Positions 11,638 through 22,590 of a stretch of DNA of 64,000 nt are shown here, piece by piece. The stretch's first letter is position 1. Each line of letters starts with the position of its first letter. The DNA is taken from assembly GCA_012295275.1 (NCBI GenBank), contig CM022667.1, positions 14,778,168-14,842,167 of the forward strand, given 5' to 3'. The position numbers and the translations under genes are program-made. Under the pieces are notes generated by a model. The model worked only from the letters and a program-made list of their open reading frames with translations. It was not told the DNA's origin and did not search any database. Origin of the DNA: Chrysomallon squamiferum (Eukaryota > Mollusca > Gastropoda > Neomphalida > Peltospiridae).

Positions 11638-12073
11638 TGTAACAGTGCAAACAATAATTCAGTTGTTATTGTTAATATCAAGTCTTCAGTTTAACTAATA
11701 CAACTGAACTCTCCCCGGAAGTTCTGAAAGCCGAGAAATTGAAGTCTAACATCTACATACTCACACACACACACGCACACACAGAACCACAAACTCATCC
11801 ACACACATATATGCATGTATGTTTGTATGTATATATAAATAACCTATACACTTACGCTGTATAAGAAATATATATATATTTTGATTTATATTTTACTATC
11901 AGGCTACCCCATTAAATTTTAAAATTTAAACCTGTAGGATTCTAGTATGTATATGTGTGTGTGCGTGTGTGCGTACGTGCCTGTCTGCTTGGTTCATAGT
12001 CGACTTATGTATTCCTTTCATCCTTTTATTTTCCTTTCTCTCGCATTATTTCAGGTTTATACAAAACACAAAT
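11638..12073 (+). other. Macin C upstream region and 5'UTR acceptor
   Basis: Paralogous to 610-1036 and 6899-7347: a CA tract near 11761-11785, AT-rich DNA, and a pyrimidine tract ending in AG about 19 nt before the ATG. No coding frame supported. Confidence 0.45.
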
Positions 12074-12379
12074 ATGGCTTCTTTGACTGTTATGTCTCTG
12101 CTGCTAGGCGTGGTCGTTCTGACCATGTTGCCAGCCATTCCTCAAGTCGAGGCTAACATCACTACCGAGTGCTGGGAGAGGTGGAGCAGTTGTAACCTCT
12201 GGAGTTCCGCCGCAACCGGATCTCTGTGGCAGACATGCGCACAACGATGTCAATGTAAAGGAAGCGCTACTGGAACTTGTCTTCTTGCACAGTTAAACTG
12301 TCCGCTGCCTAGCGAAGCCTACCAGTGTCAATGTCGCGGACAGAGAAGTGGACCAAAACCTTCCTGGTGCAAGTTTTAA
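12074..12379 (+). CDS. Macin-family antimicrobial peptide precursor C
   Basis: The 101-residue precursor is identical in protein to copy A; only one silent change was seen in the coding sequence (CTA to CTG in the signal peptide). It has a signal peptide, ten cysteines, the RCQCKG core and the GPKPSWC end. Poly(A) signal follows the stop as in A. The near identity over LINE, leader, gene and 3' flank points to very recent duplication or ongoing gene conversion between A and C. Confidence 0.93.
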   Translation: MASLTVMSLLLGVVVLTMLPAIPQVEANITTECWERWSSCNLWSSAATGSLWQTCAQRCQCKGSATGTCLLAQLNCPLPSEAYQCQCRGQRSGPKPSWCKF

Positions 12380-13680
12380 GAGACATTGAAAATTTGATAT
12401 CAGAATAAAAGAAGCAGTGAAAATCATTCTTTTTAATAAGTACAAGCTAATAAATCAACTTAACAAATGAAAACAAAGAATGTTGGTGGTTTGTACAGCG
12501 CTCTTGTTTTATTTTGCTAAATATTTTTAATTATTGTCTATTAGGAACAGGTGATTTTATTATTTCACGTTTTATTATTCCTTTTTTAAAATAGGGCGAT
12601 GACAAGATTTCTTATAATGTAAGAAATACTTATATTTATATAATTATACGATATAATTAGATGTAATTTCTGTGGTATAAAGTCTATACTATAAGCAGTA
12701 ACCATGAAAAGTATTTGAAATGGGGCAGTGAAAAAATTAAAGATTAGAATCCTATGACGTATTTCTTGTGTCTGGATACATATTTCTTATAAAAGTTTGT
12801 CAATATAAAGTCTTCTACCAGCGGGACATTGTCTCGACATTTATCCCAGTTGAGGACTGGGAAGGTGCCAGTTCATAGTTATACTTGGCCATTTTCCATG
12901 TCAGTGGTTCGTCTATGAACTAAAAATGTTTTTGTTTGGTTTTATATATGCTACCATTTTGTCTCTGAATGTCCGTTAAATTGATTGTCAACAGCATGTA
13001 AAATACAAGTTAGGTTATTACCACACTCAACGTTGTTTTATAGGAAAATGAAAATATTCTTAAACTGCTGTTAAATATATCAACTGCCAACATCAGGTGA
13101 TTCTATGACACAATTACAAAATATTATACTGAAGAAAACATTTCGTGTTTACGTTCTCGTTTTTATTTTTATTTTTGAATAAGTTTCTGTGTGTGTGTGA
13201 GTGTGTGTGTATGTGTGTGGTTTTGTACAATAAAATAATTCTGTTCATGAAATACCAAGAGAACAGTAATACTAAACCGTGACAGTATTATTTTGACATT
13301 ATTACAGAACATGTATATATATATATATATATTCGAGCATCGTTTATTCTAGAGTAGTAGTAGAGCGAGACACCATTTTTTCTCTCCGTGTGTGTGTGTG
13401 TGTGTGTGCGTATTTTTACTTCCTCTGTAGTTAAAATTTTCCTCAAAACTAAACATATATGTATGGATGGATGTATATCTATATATTAAATGTTATTACT
13501 TTATTATAGACGAGAGGGGTTACTTCAGAAAATTGATTGAAAATACTTTTCACCTCCAGATCAAAGCAGAAACTATATGGAGTCATCAGAAAGAGAATAT
13601 TGATGTTTTCTCGAGTTTTTCTTGTTAATGTTTGCTTTGTTTTATTATGCATGTGAAATTAAGCAATTGCAAGAGAACTA
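12380..13680 (+). repeat. 3' flank of macin C unit with short CENPN relic
   Basis: 12380-13260 repeats the macin 3' flank. TA and GT microsatellites lie at about 13314-13332 and 13389-13409. From about 13415 the sequence matches 9147-9390 (TTACTTCCTCTGTAGTTAA, the tail of the CENPN relic, then the unit junction). No coding frame. Confidence 0.7.
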
Positions 13681-13719
13681 TCACTTCAGTGTAATGAAGA
13701 ACTTTTTTAAAAGAAATAA

Positions 13720-13859
13720 AAATGTTATGACAGTATTAACTTCTGCAACATAAAAGTTCATTCTTTAGCTCTGAATTTCACGAATAGTATGAATTTCCTA
13801 ATAAACCTAAAGTCTTAATCTATCTATCTATCTATCTATCTATATATATATATATATAT

Positions 13860-13928
<69 letters not shown>
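13720..13928 (+). repeat. Relic of macin D-type 3' end plus TATC/TA/GA microsatellites
   Basis: About 13748-13817 matches the final part of macin D and its poly(A) signal (TTCATTCTTTAG, then AATAAACCTAAAG), with no macin coding region upstream, implying a deleted D-type copy. It is followed by TATC and TA repeats (13821-13860) and a long (GA)n tract (13862-13920). Confidence 0.6.
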
Positions 13929-14129
13929 TTTGATTACAACTATTTATCAACATTACCATTGTATCTCATTAAATTCTTAGTTTTTTATTCACTTTAAAGC
14001 ATTCACATGATTCACTGCTTTCTGTTTAAATGACAGTGTTTTTATTAATTTTATCTTTATTACACAACAAGAATGTATATCCATCACTGTTTTAGTGTCT
14101 CACAAAGTGTGTTACTGACACTACTCAAA
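13929..14129 (-). mobile_element. TIR element (MITE), reversed orientation, unit D
   Basis: The interior is the reverse complement of the elements at 4650 and 9395 (for example TTTATTCACTTTAAAGCATT, matching the opposite strand of 4781-4800), while the DNA to its right (TATTTATAGTGAAATTAATG) keeps the forward orientation of the other units. The right terminal repeat (14115-14129) has changes; the left one is decayed. It is an inverted copy between otherwise collinear flanks. Confidence 0.7.
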
Positions 14130-14325
14130 CGTATTTATAGTGAAATTAATGTTTATCTCAGCTTTCGTTAATATGGAAAACATTTAGATCTCAAGCACAG
14201 TTATATAGAATTTTTCATTATCATAAACAGAAAGGGTGAGATAATTATTAATTTTCTATTTCCATTTTTCTCTTCTGTTTTGTTATTATTACTAGTGGAA
14301 CTGTTAGTAAAACACACACACACCA

Positions 14326-17040
14326 GTCTAGAGGATATTGGAAATTTAAGAACTCCCTATTAAAGGTCCCATTTTATTGTACTCACATTAAAAATATAAT
14401 AATGAGACTAAAAACGAATATGTTCTACCATTTAGAAATGAAGCTATCCAAATGGTAAGTAGTGCTGATTTAATTTTTAAGATATCGGTATCATTATTTC
14501 TAGAAATATTGTTAGTACAAATAAGAGGTAAAACGATACCGTATACTACTTGGAAAAAACGTCATGAGTTCAAAGACGAAACTGACTTAGAAACAAAAAA
14601 TATCTACTACTGAAAAATAAATAAATACAAATTTTCAGAACATAGATGAAAATATTTTTGATGAACTGCAAAACGCACAACACAAATTAGAAACTATCAG
14701 AGATAATAAAACAGAAGCTGCATATATACGGTCAAGAACATTGTCAATTCAATTAGGTGACAAGCCACATGCATATTTTTATTGTTTAGAAACTAGAAAT
14801 TATGTTTCAAAGACAATTTTAAACTTAGAGACTCCTACAGGAATAATTACTTCGACAGGAGAAATATTAAACGAGCAGAAGCGTTTTTACCAGTCATCAT
14901 ATAGCTTTAAAAGTGTTTCGACTAAACATGTTAACGACCTGATTAACACAGATAACTTAATAAAGAAACTGGAAATAAATCAGAAGGTAAAACATGTATG
15001 GAGGGGTTAGTATAGACGTTAAAACAAATGAAGATTAATAATGGTCCAGTTGTAGATGGATTTACGATTGAGTTTTCGAAATTCTTGTGGACAGATTTCG
15101 GTGACTTTGTTTTAGAAAACTGTAAATGAAGGGTATTATAAGGAAGAGTTGTCTGTATCACTTAGAAGATGGGTAATTACTTGTATTCCAAAAGCAAATA
15201 AGAACAGACATCTTTTAAAAAACTGGAGACCTACATCACTGTTAAATGTTATTTATAAACTAGCATCCACCTGCATACCAGCTCGAATAAAGCCAATTTT
15301 AAATTGTATTATAAATGAAGATCAGAAGGGATTTGCAGAAAGACGCTTTACTGGGGGAAATATAAAGACATTGTCTAATATTTTATTCGAAAGTAAGACA
15401 AATAACGTAACAGGACTAATACTTTTAATTGATTTTGAAAAAGAGTTTAATTCTATATCAATGCTATTCATACACAAAACTTTTCAATATTTTTTTTTCG
15501 GTCCATCAATTCGTAGATGGGTTTCTACGTTTTACAATAATGCAACGGCATATATTTTACAAAACGGACATCTCTCGAACCCTTTAACATAGAAAGAGGT
15601 TGTTGACAAGGAGAACCCCTTTCACCATTTTTATTAATTTTATGTGTACAAATTCTTGGAATTCTTGTTTCGTCAAATCCTCTTATTAAACGAATTGATA
15701 TATATGGTTCAGAATATAAAATTGGAAAATTTGCTGATGACTCTCAGTTGTATTTAAGGTGGATCTCCTTCCTCTCTTAGAAATGCAGTACATATTTTAG
15801 GTATTTTTGGAAACATATCGGGCCTGAAAATAGATATAGAAAAAAACAAAAGCTATTGGTTTAGGTCCCCTTGCGAATACTATAGCAGAAACGTGCAAAC
15901 GGGTAAGTCTAGACTGGTGTGAAATACTTAATAAAAAACTAGACCATATTTGGACACTAAATTTGGATGAAAAGCTGGTAAAAATAGAAAAAAAACTTTA
16001 ATTCGTGGCGTGGCAGGTGTAGAACTACATGTGTCAGTGTAACGGTTTTAAAAACATTAGCTATGTCAAAACTAACTCATATTTTTACCAGCCTACCAAA
16101 ATCCACGTAAAGAATATATATTAAAAACAAATAAAATTATTTTCTCATTTATATGGAAAGATGGTACAGATAGAATTAAACGCTCAGTTATCAGAAACAA
16201 AATTATTCCGATGGTGGGTTAAAAATGGTTGAAACATTAACATTCATTAAAGCTTCAAAAGTTTCGTGGTTAAGACACTTGTTTCAATCGGACAGCAAAT
16301 GGAAATCGTTTTTAAATAAATATATACATAATCTACCTCTATCTAAAATGGGAGCCAATGTTGGTGAATATATAAATAAAAAGTTTAAAAATCCTTTTTG
16401 GAATGATGTATTGAATGCATGAAACTTGTGACGAAATAGTAAATGAGCCGTTATGGTACAAGACACATTTTAAAAACAGGTCATTGGTTTTTCGCAGTTG
16501 GTATAATAAAGGTATAACACATATCCGAAATTTTTAACAGAAACGGGATACATCATTCGTTTTGCAGAGTTAAAATAAAAATATAACATACGAGGAACCT
16601 TTTTAGATTACGAAATGGTAATTCTTAGTGTCCCTGAAAAGCGGAAATGCATTGTCCGACAATTACAAGGACAGATAAATCTATATAATACTTTGTGTCC
16701 AATGTATATGTTATTAAAGACACAACTTAATTACGGTTGTGGTGAATATTATAATATACTGTCTAGAAACGTAGATCTGCCAACAGAAGAAACCCGCTGG
16801 TCTGAAATAATAAATGATGACAGCTACCCATTACTATGGAAAAAGGTGTTTTTAACACGCAGATTATGTACTGAACAAATCGCTCTTATTGATTTTCAAT
16901 ATGAAATTCTTAACAGAATATAGCGATCAATAGCTTTCTTCGTAGATTTGGGATTCGGGACAATGCACTTTGCACAGTCTGTAAAGATAACAAAAAAAAT
17001 TATACAAATTTAACTTGCTAAGAATTGTCTACATAAACAA
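14326..17040 (+). mobile_element. LINE fragment (endonuclease end to C-terminal region), copy D
   Basis: The longest copy. It starts in the G-Y-W-K-F end of the endonuclease, passes a frame at 14741-15010, then RT at 15149-15592 (WRPTSLLNVIYK, LLIDFEKEFNSI), which breaks by frameshift before the GDPLSP block; the region near 15700-15760 still encodes a F-A-D-D equivalent. Distal frames at 16225-16422 and 16615-16923 (ending W-K-K-V-F, then F-Q-Y-E-I-L-N-R-I) are typical of the LINE C-terminal region, and a C-T-V-C-K stretch follows a stop at 16921. Many stops and shifts: dead. Confidence 0.85.
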
Positions 17041-17855
17041 TATCTTTCTTCTTGTTGTTGTTCTTCTTCTTCTTATTATTATTATTATTTTTTATTATTG
17101 TTTTATTTATTTATTTTTTTTTTTTTTTTTTTTTTTTGACCTGAAAGTGAAATATTATGCCACATATTTACCAAATTAAACAGAATAAACAAAACATCGA
17201 GGTTTTCAGACATCGGCAGAAATGGTAATCACAACGTCCGCGTCATTCGCTGACAAAACACCACACATTTCGGTATCCAAAATTAAGTAGCTGCTATTTT
17301 GGCCGGTTATCAGAGAAATGCATAGTTTGTAATTTGTATATGATTTAACGTGCAGAATAAGCTTTTCTGGAATATTGGACACATTGCAGGACCATAACCG
17401 TGTTAAGAAAAGTAAATAAATTTCTCCTTTTGTTCAAACCACGACAGGCCGCTGAACGGTCGTAAGAGTCACGTGAATTTCTGAAAGTTTTTTTGTTTGT
17501 GTATTTATTTATTTATTTATTTGCTGATTATTACTGTTTTTCAGAAGACGAATTCGTATCTTAAATTTGCATAAAGTGATTTAATATATATGTATACACA
17601 TACATATATACATACATACATACACATATACATACATACATACATACATACATACATACATACATACATACATACATACATACAAACAAACAAACATACA
17701 TACATACATACATACATACATCAGTAGACTCCAAATGTATTTGAAGCATAAATACATTTTATGTTTAGGTTTCAGTTTTATTTCCTAACATTTGAAAATC
17801 TGAAACACATTTGCATAACAGATCATCAGCCTGTAGAACTGAATTAAATGGGTTG
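17041..17855. other. AT-rich upstream region of macin D with T-run and (TACA)n array
   Basis: Holds TTC/ATT repeats (17045-17095), a T-run (17110-17137) and a long TACA/CATA array (about 17588-17720). The block 17400-17500 and the block 17722-17855 recur at 20.80-20.88 and 21.07-21.21 kb, upstream of macin E, so D and E lie on a second tandem unit of about 3.4 kb. Confidence 0.6.
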
Positions 17856-17856
17856 A

Positions 17857-17871
17857 TCAGTGTGTGTGTGT

Positions 17872-17926
<55 letters not shown>

Positions 17927-17938
17927 TGTGTGTGTGTG
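17857..17938. repeat. (GT)n microsatellite upstream of macin D
   Basis: Nearly pure GT repeat about 115 bp upstream of the macin D ATG. The corresponding tract before macin E (21216-21300) is shorter and interrupted by GC-rich units. Confidence 0.85.
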
Positions 17939-18054
17939 CGTGGATGCGTGCGCGTTTGTGTGTGCATGCTTATTTCTGCTTTGCTGATATTTGACTCCAG
18001 TATTCCTTTAACCATTTTTTTCCTCATATTTTTCAGTTCTCTTCATTGATAAAG

Positions 18055-18426
18055 ATGGCCTCGTTGATCATCATGTCTTTATTGCTAGGCGTGGTCATTC
18101 TGACCATGTTGCCAGCTATTCCTCAAGCTTTTGATGACTGCTGGCAGAAGTTTAACAAATGTCTCAGCTTTCGGAAGAAGAAATGGGTGTCATGTACAGA
18201 AAAATGTCAATGCGAAGGTTACACTGGCGGATCCTGTCACATCTCAAAACCCCGATGTAAGGGTTATGTCTACGCCTACACGTGTCACTGTTTTGGCAAG
18301 CTCAATGGACCAAAACCTGAAACCTGTGAATATACTTCTCACGTTTTAATATGGTTTAGACCAGTTCATTCTTTAGCAGTGAATTTCAGGAATAATACGA
18401 ATTTCATAATAAACCTAAAGTTTTAA
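18055..18426 (+). CDS. Macin-like antimicrobial peptide precursor D, altered C terminus
   Basis: The signal peptide is close to that of A-C (MASLIIMSLLLGVV, ending I-P-Q-A), but the mature part is a second subtype: DDCWQKFNKC, a basic R-K-K-K-W, EKCQCEGY, ACTCHCFG-like TCHCFG and NGPKPETC. Ten cysteines are kept. After the last cysteine the frame runs 33 residues longer than in macin E into unrelated sequence, and a poly(A) signal (18408-18413) lies inside that extension, 11 nt before the stop. The 3' end was therefore replaced by recombination; a transcript might end close to or before the stop. Splice acceptor lies about 20 nt before the ATG. Confidence 0.88.
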   Translation: MASLIIMSLLLGVVILTMLPAIPQAFDDCWQKFNKCLSFRKKKWVSCTEKCQCEGYTGGSCHISKPRCKGYVYAYTCHCFGKLNGPKPETCEYTSHVLIWFRPVHSLAVNFRNNTNFIINLKF

Positions 18427-18434
18427 CACACACA

Positions 18435-18484
<50 letters not shown>
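18427..18484. repeat. (CA)n microsatellite after macin D
   Basis: A nearly pure CA tract starting immediately after the macin D stop codon and running into the reversed MITE. Confidence 0.9.
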
Positions 18485-18487
<3 letters not shown>

Positions 18488-18686
18488 TTAAGAAAACTAT
18501 TTATCAATATACGCATGTTATCTCATTATATTTTTAGTTTTTTTTTCACTTTAATCCATTCACATGATTCAATGGTTTCTGTTTAACTGACAGTGTTTTT
18601 ATTAATTTTATCTTTATTACACGACCAGAAAGCATATCCATCACAGTTTTAGTGTCTCACAAAGTGTATTACTAACACTATTCACA
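18485..18686 (-). mobile_element. TIR element (MITE), reversed orientation, after macin D
   Basis: Same reversed orientation as 13929-14129, with a diverged right terminal repeat at 18672-18686 followed by the common right flank (TATATAGCGAAATTAATATT). It is the most diverged of the four copies. Confidence 0.6.
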
Positions 18687-18858
18687 CGTATATATAGCGA
18701 AATTAATATTTGTCTCAGCTTTCGAAAATATTGAAAACATTTGGAACTCAAGCACAGGTATCCAAAATTTTTCATTTTCATAAACCAAGAAGGTTAGATA
18801 CTTATTAATTTTCTATTTCCATTTTTCTCTTGTTTCTTTTTCATATTAGTCGAACTGT

Positions 18859-18919
<61 letters not shown>

Positions 18920-19034
18920 ACACACACACATTTTACAGTGAATATGTATAATGCGTTTGTGTGTGTGTGTGTTATAATTACACGAAATTTAGTATTTTAT
19001 TTCATACAAATTCACCTTCTATTATATCTTTACA
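18687..19034. repeat. LINE-free copy of the unit flank
   Basis: Matches the constant DNA before the LINE in units B and C (9621-9956), including a long CA tract at about 18866-18918 and TTTTACAGTGAATATGTATA. The match stops near 19034, exactly where the LINE begins in the other units, and no LINE follows. It is either an empty site or a site from which the LINE was lost. Confidence 0.55.
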
Positions 19035-19815
19035 GTAAGTGAATTATCTCACCCTCTCGATAATGTTTACTAAATATAGGTACCACTTTGAACAGACAGT
19101 ATTTTAATAGTGAGTATTCAATCGTCACGACAGTCAAGAAATAAAAAGCAGAGTACAGGGGAATAGTTTGTTAATACTAATGAATATTATTACTAAGCTT
19201 GTGATAACAGAAATACAAGTAAAACTGGTTAGGTAAGTGTATTTTAAGCTTGTGTTCTGATTAGAAACTGAGTAACATTTGCTGAATTGTCAAGCAAGAT
19301 TAATGGTGATTTTGTGTTATCGTTAAAATAATATATAAAAAAATAGTACAACAAAGTAAATAGCATTGTGAAGTGCACATTACAGCAACAAAAATAACAA
19401 TAAAATTAAAATTAAACTAAAAATTAAAACGACTACTTTAACTCGATTTTGCTCCACAAAGTCACAAACATTGAAAAGAAATCCAAACAGAATTGGATTC
19501 AGTCTGAAAATTTCGTATAAGTAAATATGTTTCTCAGAGCAGTCAACATCTTTTGGTTTTTCATTCGCAGTTGTTACATACAAGTTATCTGAATGCGTGA
19601 AATAATTATGGAAAGAGATATTCTAAATTCTGATAACAAATAATCTTAAAATCGTTTACCTAACTTTTAATAATTAAAACGATTGTTTGTTCTTGACTAT
19701 TACTTCAAAACAGAATTTACATATTTCACCTTAAGAAGTGGATGGGATGATATGATAAGAAACAAAATAATTTCAGGGAATATATATATATATATATATT
19801 TATATATTGTGGAGT
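19035..19815. other. No gene seen
   Basis: AT-rich DNA between macins D and E. Only short open frames without recognisable similarity were found on either strand. Confidence 0.5.
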
Positions 19816-19949
19816 CCCCTCACTATGCCCGCACCTACTGTTATATATTACTGAACCAATCAAAGATAGGAAATGATAAAACAATAGAGAATTACAGTAT
19901 AGTTTATTTCCCAAACGAGCAACAAAATGGCTGCTGGCACAGTGAGGTT
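19816..19949. mobile_element. Candidate small TIR element
   Basis: CCTCACTATGCC at 19818-19829 and GGCACAGTGAGG at 19936-19947 are inverted repeats with one mismatch about 106 bp apart. No clear target-site duplication was found, so it is only a candidate non-autonomous element. Confidence 0.4.
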
Positions 19950-20884
19950 AAACCAACATTATACTTGAAATACTTAGGGATTGTACATAATCATTGATAA
20001 TGCATATTTTCTGTAATATAATGTACAGACATACATATACAGACAAACACCGACATACCGATATATCATTATTATTTGTTTTTCAAAGATCACAGGAGTA
20101 TGTATTGTACGTTATGACATCTTGTTTTGAAAATATGCTAAAATAATAACGAAGTAGAAACGAGAATGAGGAATACTGTCACAACAGCAGAGATGGCTTT
20201 TGTCACAAGCGTAAAAATATCTGTGTGTGTGTATAAATACATAGCACTCAGAAATGCATTGTTAAATTATTATTATGTAACCTCTTTTCGTTTGAGAAAG
20301 GTTTTGCTACGAAAAGTTCTGGAGATCGGTTGAGTGCCTGTAGTGAATCTCAAATTTCCTTTAGAATCGATTATTCGAAAACGTTCTAGTCGAACTGAAT
20401 TTCCAATCTTGAAGAACTACCAAGAGTCTCAGATGCAGGTCATAGAAGAACATTCAGTTCAGTAAAGCTAATTTGAAACGTGATAGAGATATTATTTAGA
20501 GTTCGTACGCTGAATAACATAATTATCCAACGTTCGAATTTAAAGAACGAACAAAAGGTTAGCCAACTAAAAACTTCCTGTGATAACAGTGACATTTGTT
20601 AATAGGTTTCTTTCCCTTCTTTTTTTTTTTTTTTTTCTTTCTTCTTATTTTGTTTATTGTTTGTTAATGTGGATGATAGGCCAAATAGATGGTCTCTTTT
20701 TTTCTTCCAATTTATATACACAGAAATATTCGAATTTCCAAAAATCGTATCGAATATTGGAAACTTTGCAGAGCCCTTACCTGTATTAAAAAAAAAAAAC
20801 TAATTAAATTTTTCCTTTCGATATAACAGGACGATGAACGCTCGTAAGAGTCACATGAAATTCTGAAAGTTCTTTTGTTTGTCT
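19950..20884. other. No gene seen; flank shared with 24.6-25.05 kb
   Basis: AT-rich DNA with T-run near 20620-20640. About 20460-20560 resembles 24960-25060 (T-T-A-G-A-G-T-x-C-G-T-A-C-G), and 20810-20885 matches 17420-17500. These are duplicated flanks of the macin D/E unit; no coding frame is supported. Confidence 0.5.
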
Positions 20885-21003
20885 ATTTATTTATTTATTT
20901 ATTTATATGTTCATTGATTTATATATATATATTTACAGATAGATATATATTCATATACATACATACATACATACATACATACATACATACATACATACAT
21001 ACA

Positions 21004-21038
<35 letters not shown>

Positions 21039-21065
21039 TCACATACATACATAAATACATACATA
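20885..21065. repeat. (CATA)n tetranucleotide array upstream of macin E
   Basis: A TTTA repeat is followed by a long CATA array (about 20956-21065). It is the counterpart of the array at 17588-17720 upstream of macin D. Confidence 0.85.
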
Positions 21066-21421
21066 CGAAAACATCAGTAGACTCCAAATGTATTTGAAGC
21101 ATAAATACATTTTATGTTTAGGTTTCAGTTTTATTTCCTAAAATTTGAAAATCCGGAACACTTTTGCATAACAGATCATCAGCCTGTAGAATTGAATTAA
21201 ATGGATTGATAAGTGTCTGTGTGCTGTGTGTATGTGTGCGTGTGCGCGAGCGCGCGCGCGTGTTTGTTTGAGTGTGTGTGTGTGTGTGTGTTCTGTGTGT
21301 GTGCGTGGATGCGTGCGCGTTTGTGTGTGCATGCTTATTTCTGCTTGGCTGATATTTGACTCCAGTATTCCTAATCATTTCTTTTTTTTCACACATTTTT
21401 CAGTTCTCTTCATTGATAAAG

Positions 21422-21718
21422 ATGGCCTCCTTGATCGTCATGTCTTTGTTGCTAGGCGCGGTCATTCTGATGATGTTGCCAGCTATTCCTCAAGCTTTTG
21501 ATGACTGCTGGCAGAAGTTTAACAAATGTCTCCGCTTTCGGAAAAAGAAATGGGTGTCATGTACAGAAAAATGTCAATGCGAAGGTTACGCTGGCGGATC
21601 CTGTCACATCTCAAAACCCCGATGTAAGGGTTATATCTACGCCTACACGTGTCACTGTTTTGGCATGCTCAATGGACCAAAACCTGAAATCTGCGCTCTA
21701 TTAAAAGAAAAGACATAG
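21422..21718 (+). CDS. Macin-like antimicrobial peptide precursor E
   Basis: The 98-residue precursor has a hydrophobic signal peptide ending I-P-Q-A and a mature peptide beginning FDDCWQKFNKC. It has ten cysteines, a basic F-R-K-K-K-W segment, CQCEGYAGGSC, TCHCFG and GPKPEICALLKEKT at the end. This is probably the original C terminus of the D/E subtype. It is more basic than A-C and lacks the W-S-S motif. A splice acceptor lies about 20 nt before the ATG, and the poly(A) signal AATAAA is at 21751-21756. Role inferred from family: secreted antimicrobial peptide. Confidence 0.92.
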   Translation: MASLIVMSLLLGAVILMMLPAIPQAFDDCWQKFNKCLRFRKKKWVSCTEKCQCEGYAGGSCHISKPRCKGYIYAYTCHCFGMLNGPKPEICALLKEKT

Positions 21719-21871
21719 TGAATGGTATTCTTTTGATTTTTGTACATGCAAATAAATCAACTTAATAAATGAAAAGAAAGAATATAAATTTTTGTCTGCG
21801 AAAATATTTATCATTCTCTCTGTCAGAGACTGGTGATTTTATTTATTTATTATTTTATTTATTTTATTTTA

Positions 21872-21949
<78 letters not shown>

Positions 21950-22580
21950 CACGTTTTATTATAAATTTTTAAAACAGAGCAATGGTAAAAGCTATACATT
22001 TATAATGTCCAAAATACTTAGTGGTAGCCTGTATACCATGTAATTCATTGTATTTCTGTTGTATAAAAATTATACTGTAGTCTATAACCATAAACATCTC
22101 CAGCAGGCATGAGCAGTCTCTTTGTGGCAGTTTATGACTGGCTAAGTGCCAGTTTATTATACTCATTCATGACAAAAGACGTTTGATGAAGTAAAGCTAT
22201 TTTATTTTAATATTTAATTAAATATTTCATGAAGATTATTAAAAAGCATTGCTATAATAAATATACAATAATAGTAATAATAATCTAATCCCAATAACAA
22301 CAACAACAACAATCTTTAATCAAAACAATCCAAATAAATAAATAAAGTTCAATAAATAAATAACATTTCAGTATGTTTCCAGTTAAACTGAGATTCCACT
22401 GTAATAAAATTTTATATTTGGATTATTTAAGTAGATAATAGATGATTGAAAATAGACAGAGAGATATTCTCTGACACGGTTAATTTAATTTTTTTTGAAT
22501 CAAAATGTTCATTGATAACAATATATCAAAATTTTATTTTATTTTCATTTTAAAGCCCAAAACCTGCTGTCAATCAAAAT
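21719..22580. other. 3' flank of macin E with TTA repeat and T-run
   Basis: Contains a TTAT/ATT array (21838-21916) and a T-run (21923-21950). About 22100-22450 resembles 26190-26500 (C-C-A-G-T-T-T-A-T, then G-A-T-G-A-A-G-T-A-A-A), so the flank of the E unit was also duplicated toward CENPN. No coding frame. Confidence 0.5.
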
Positions 22581-22590
22581 TTAAAAACAA

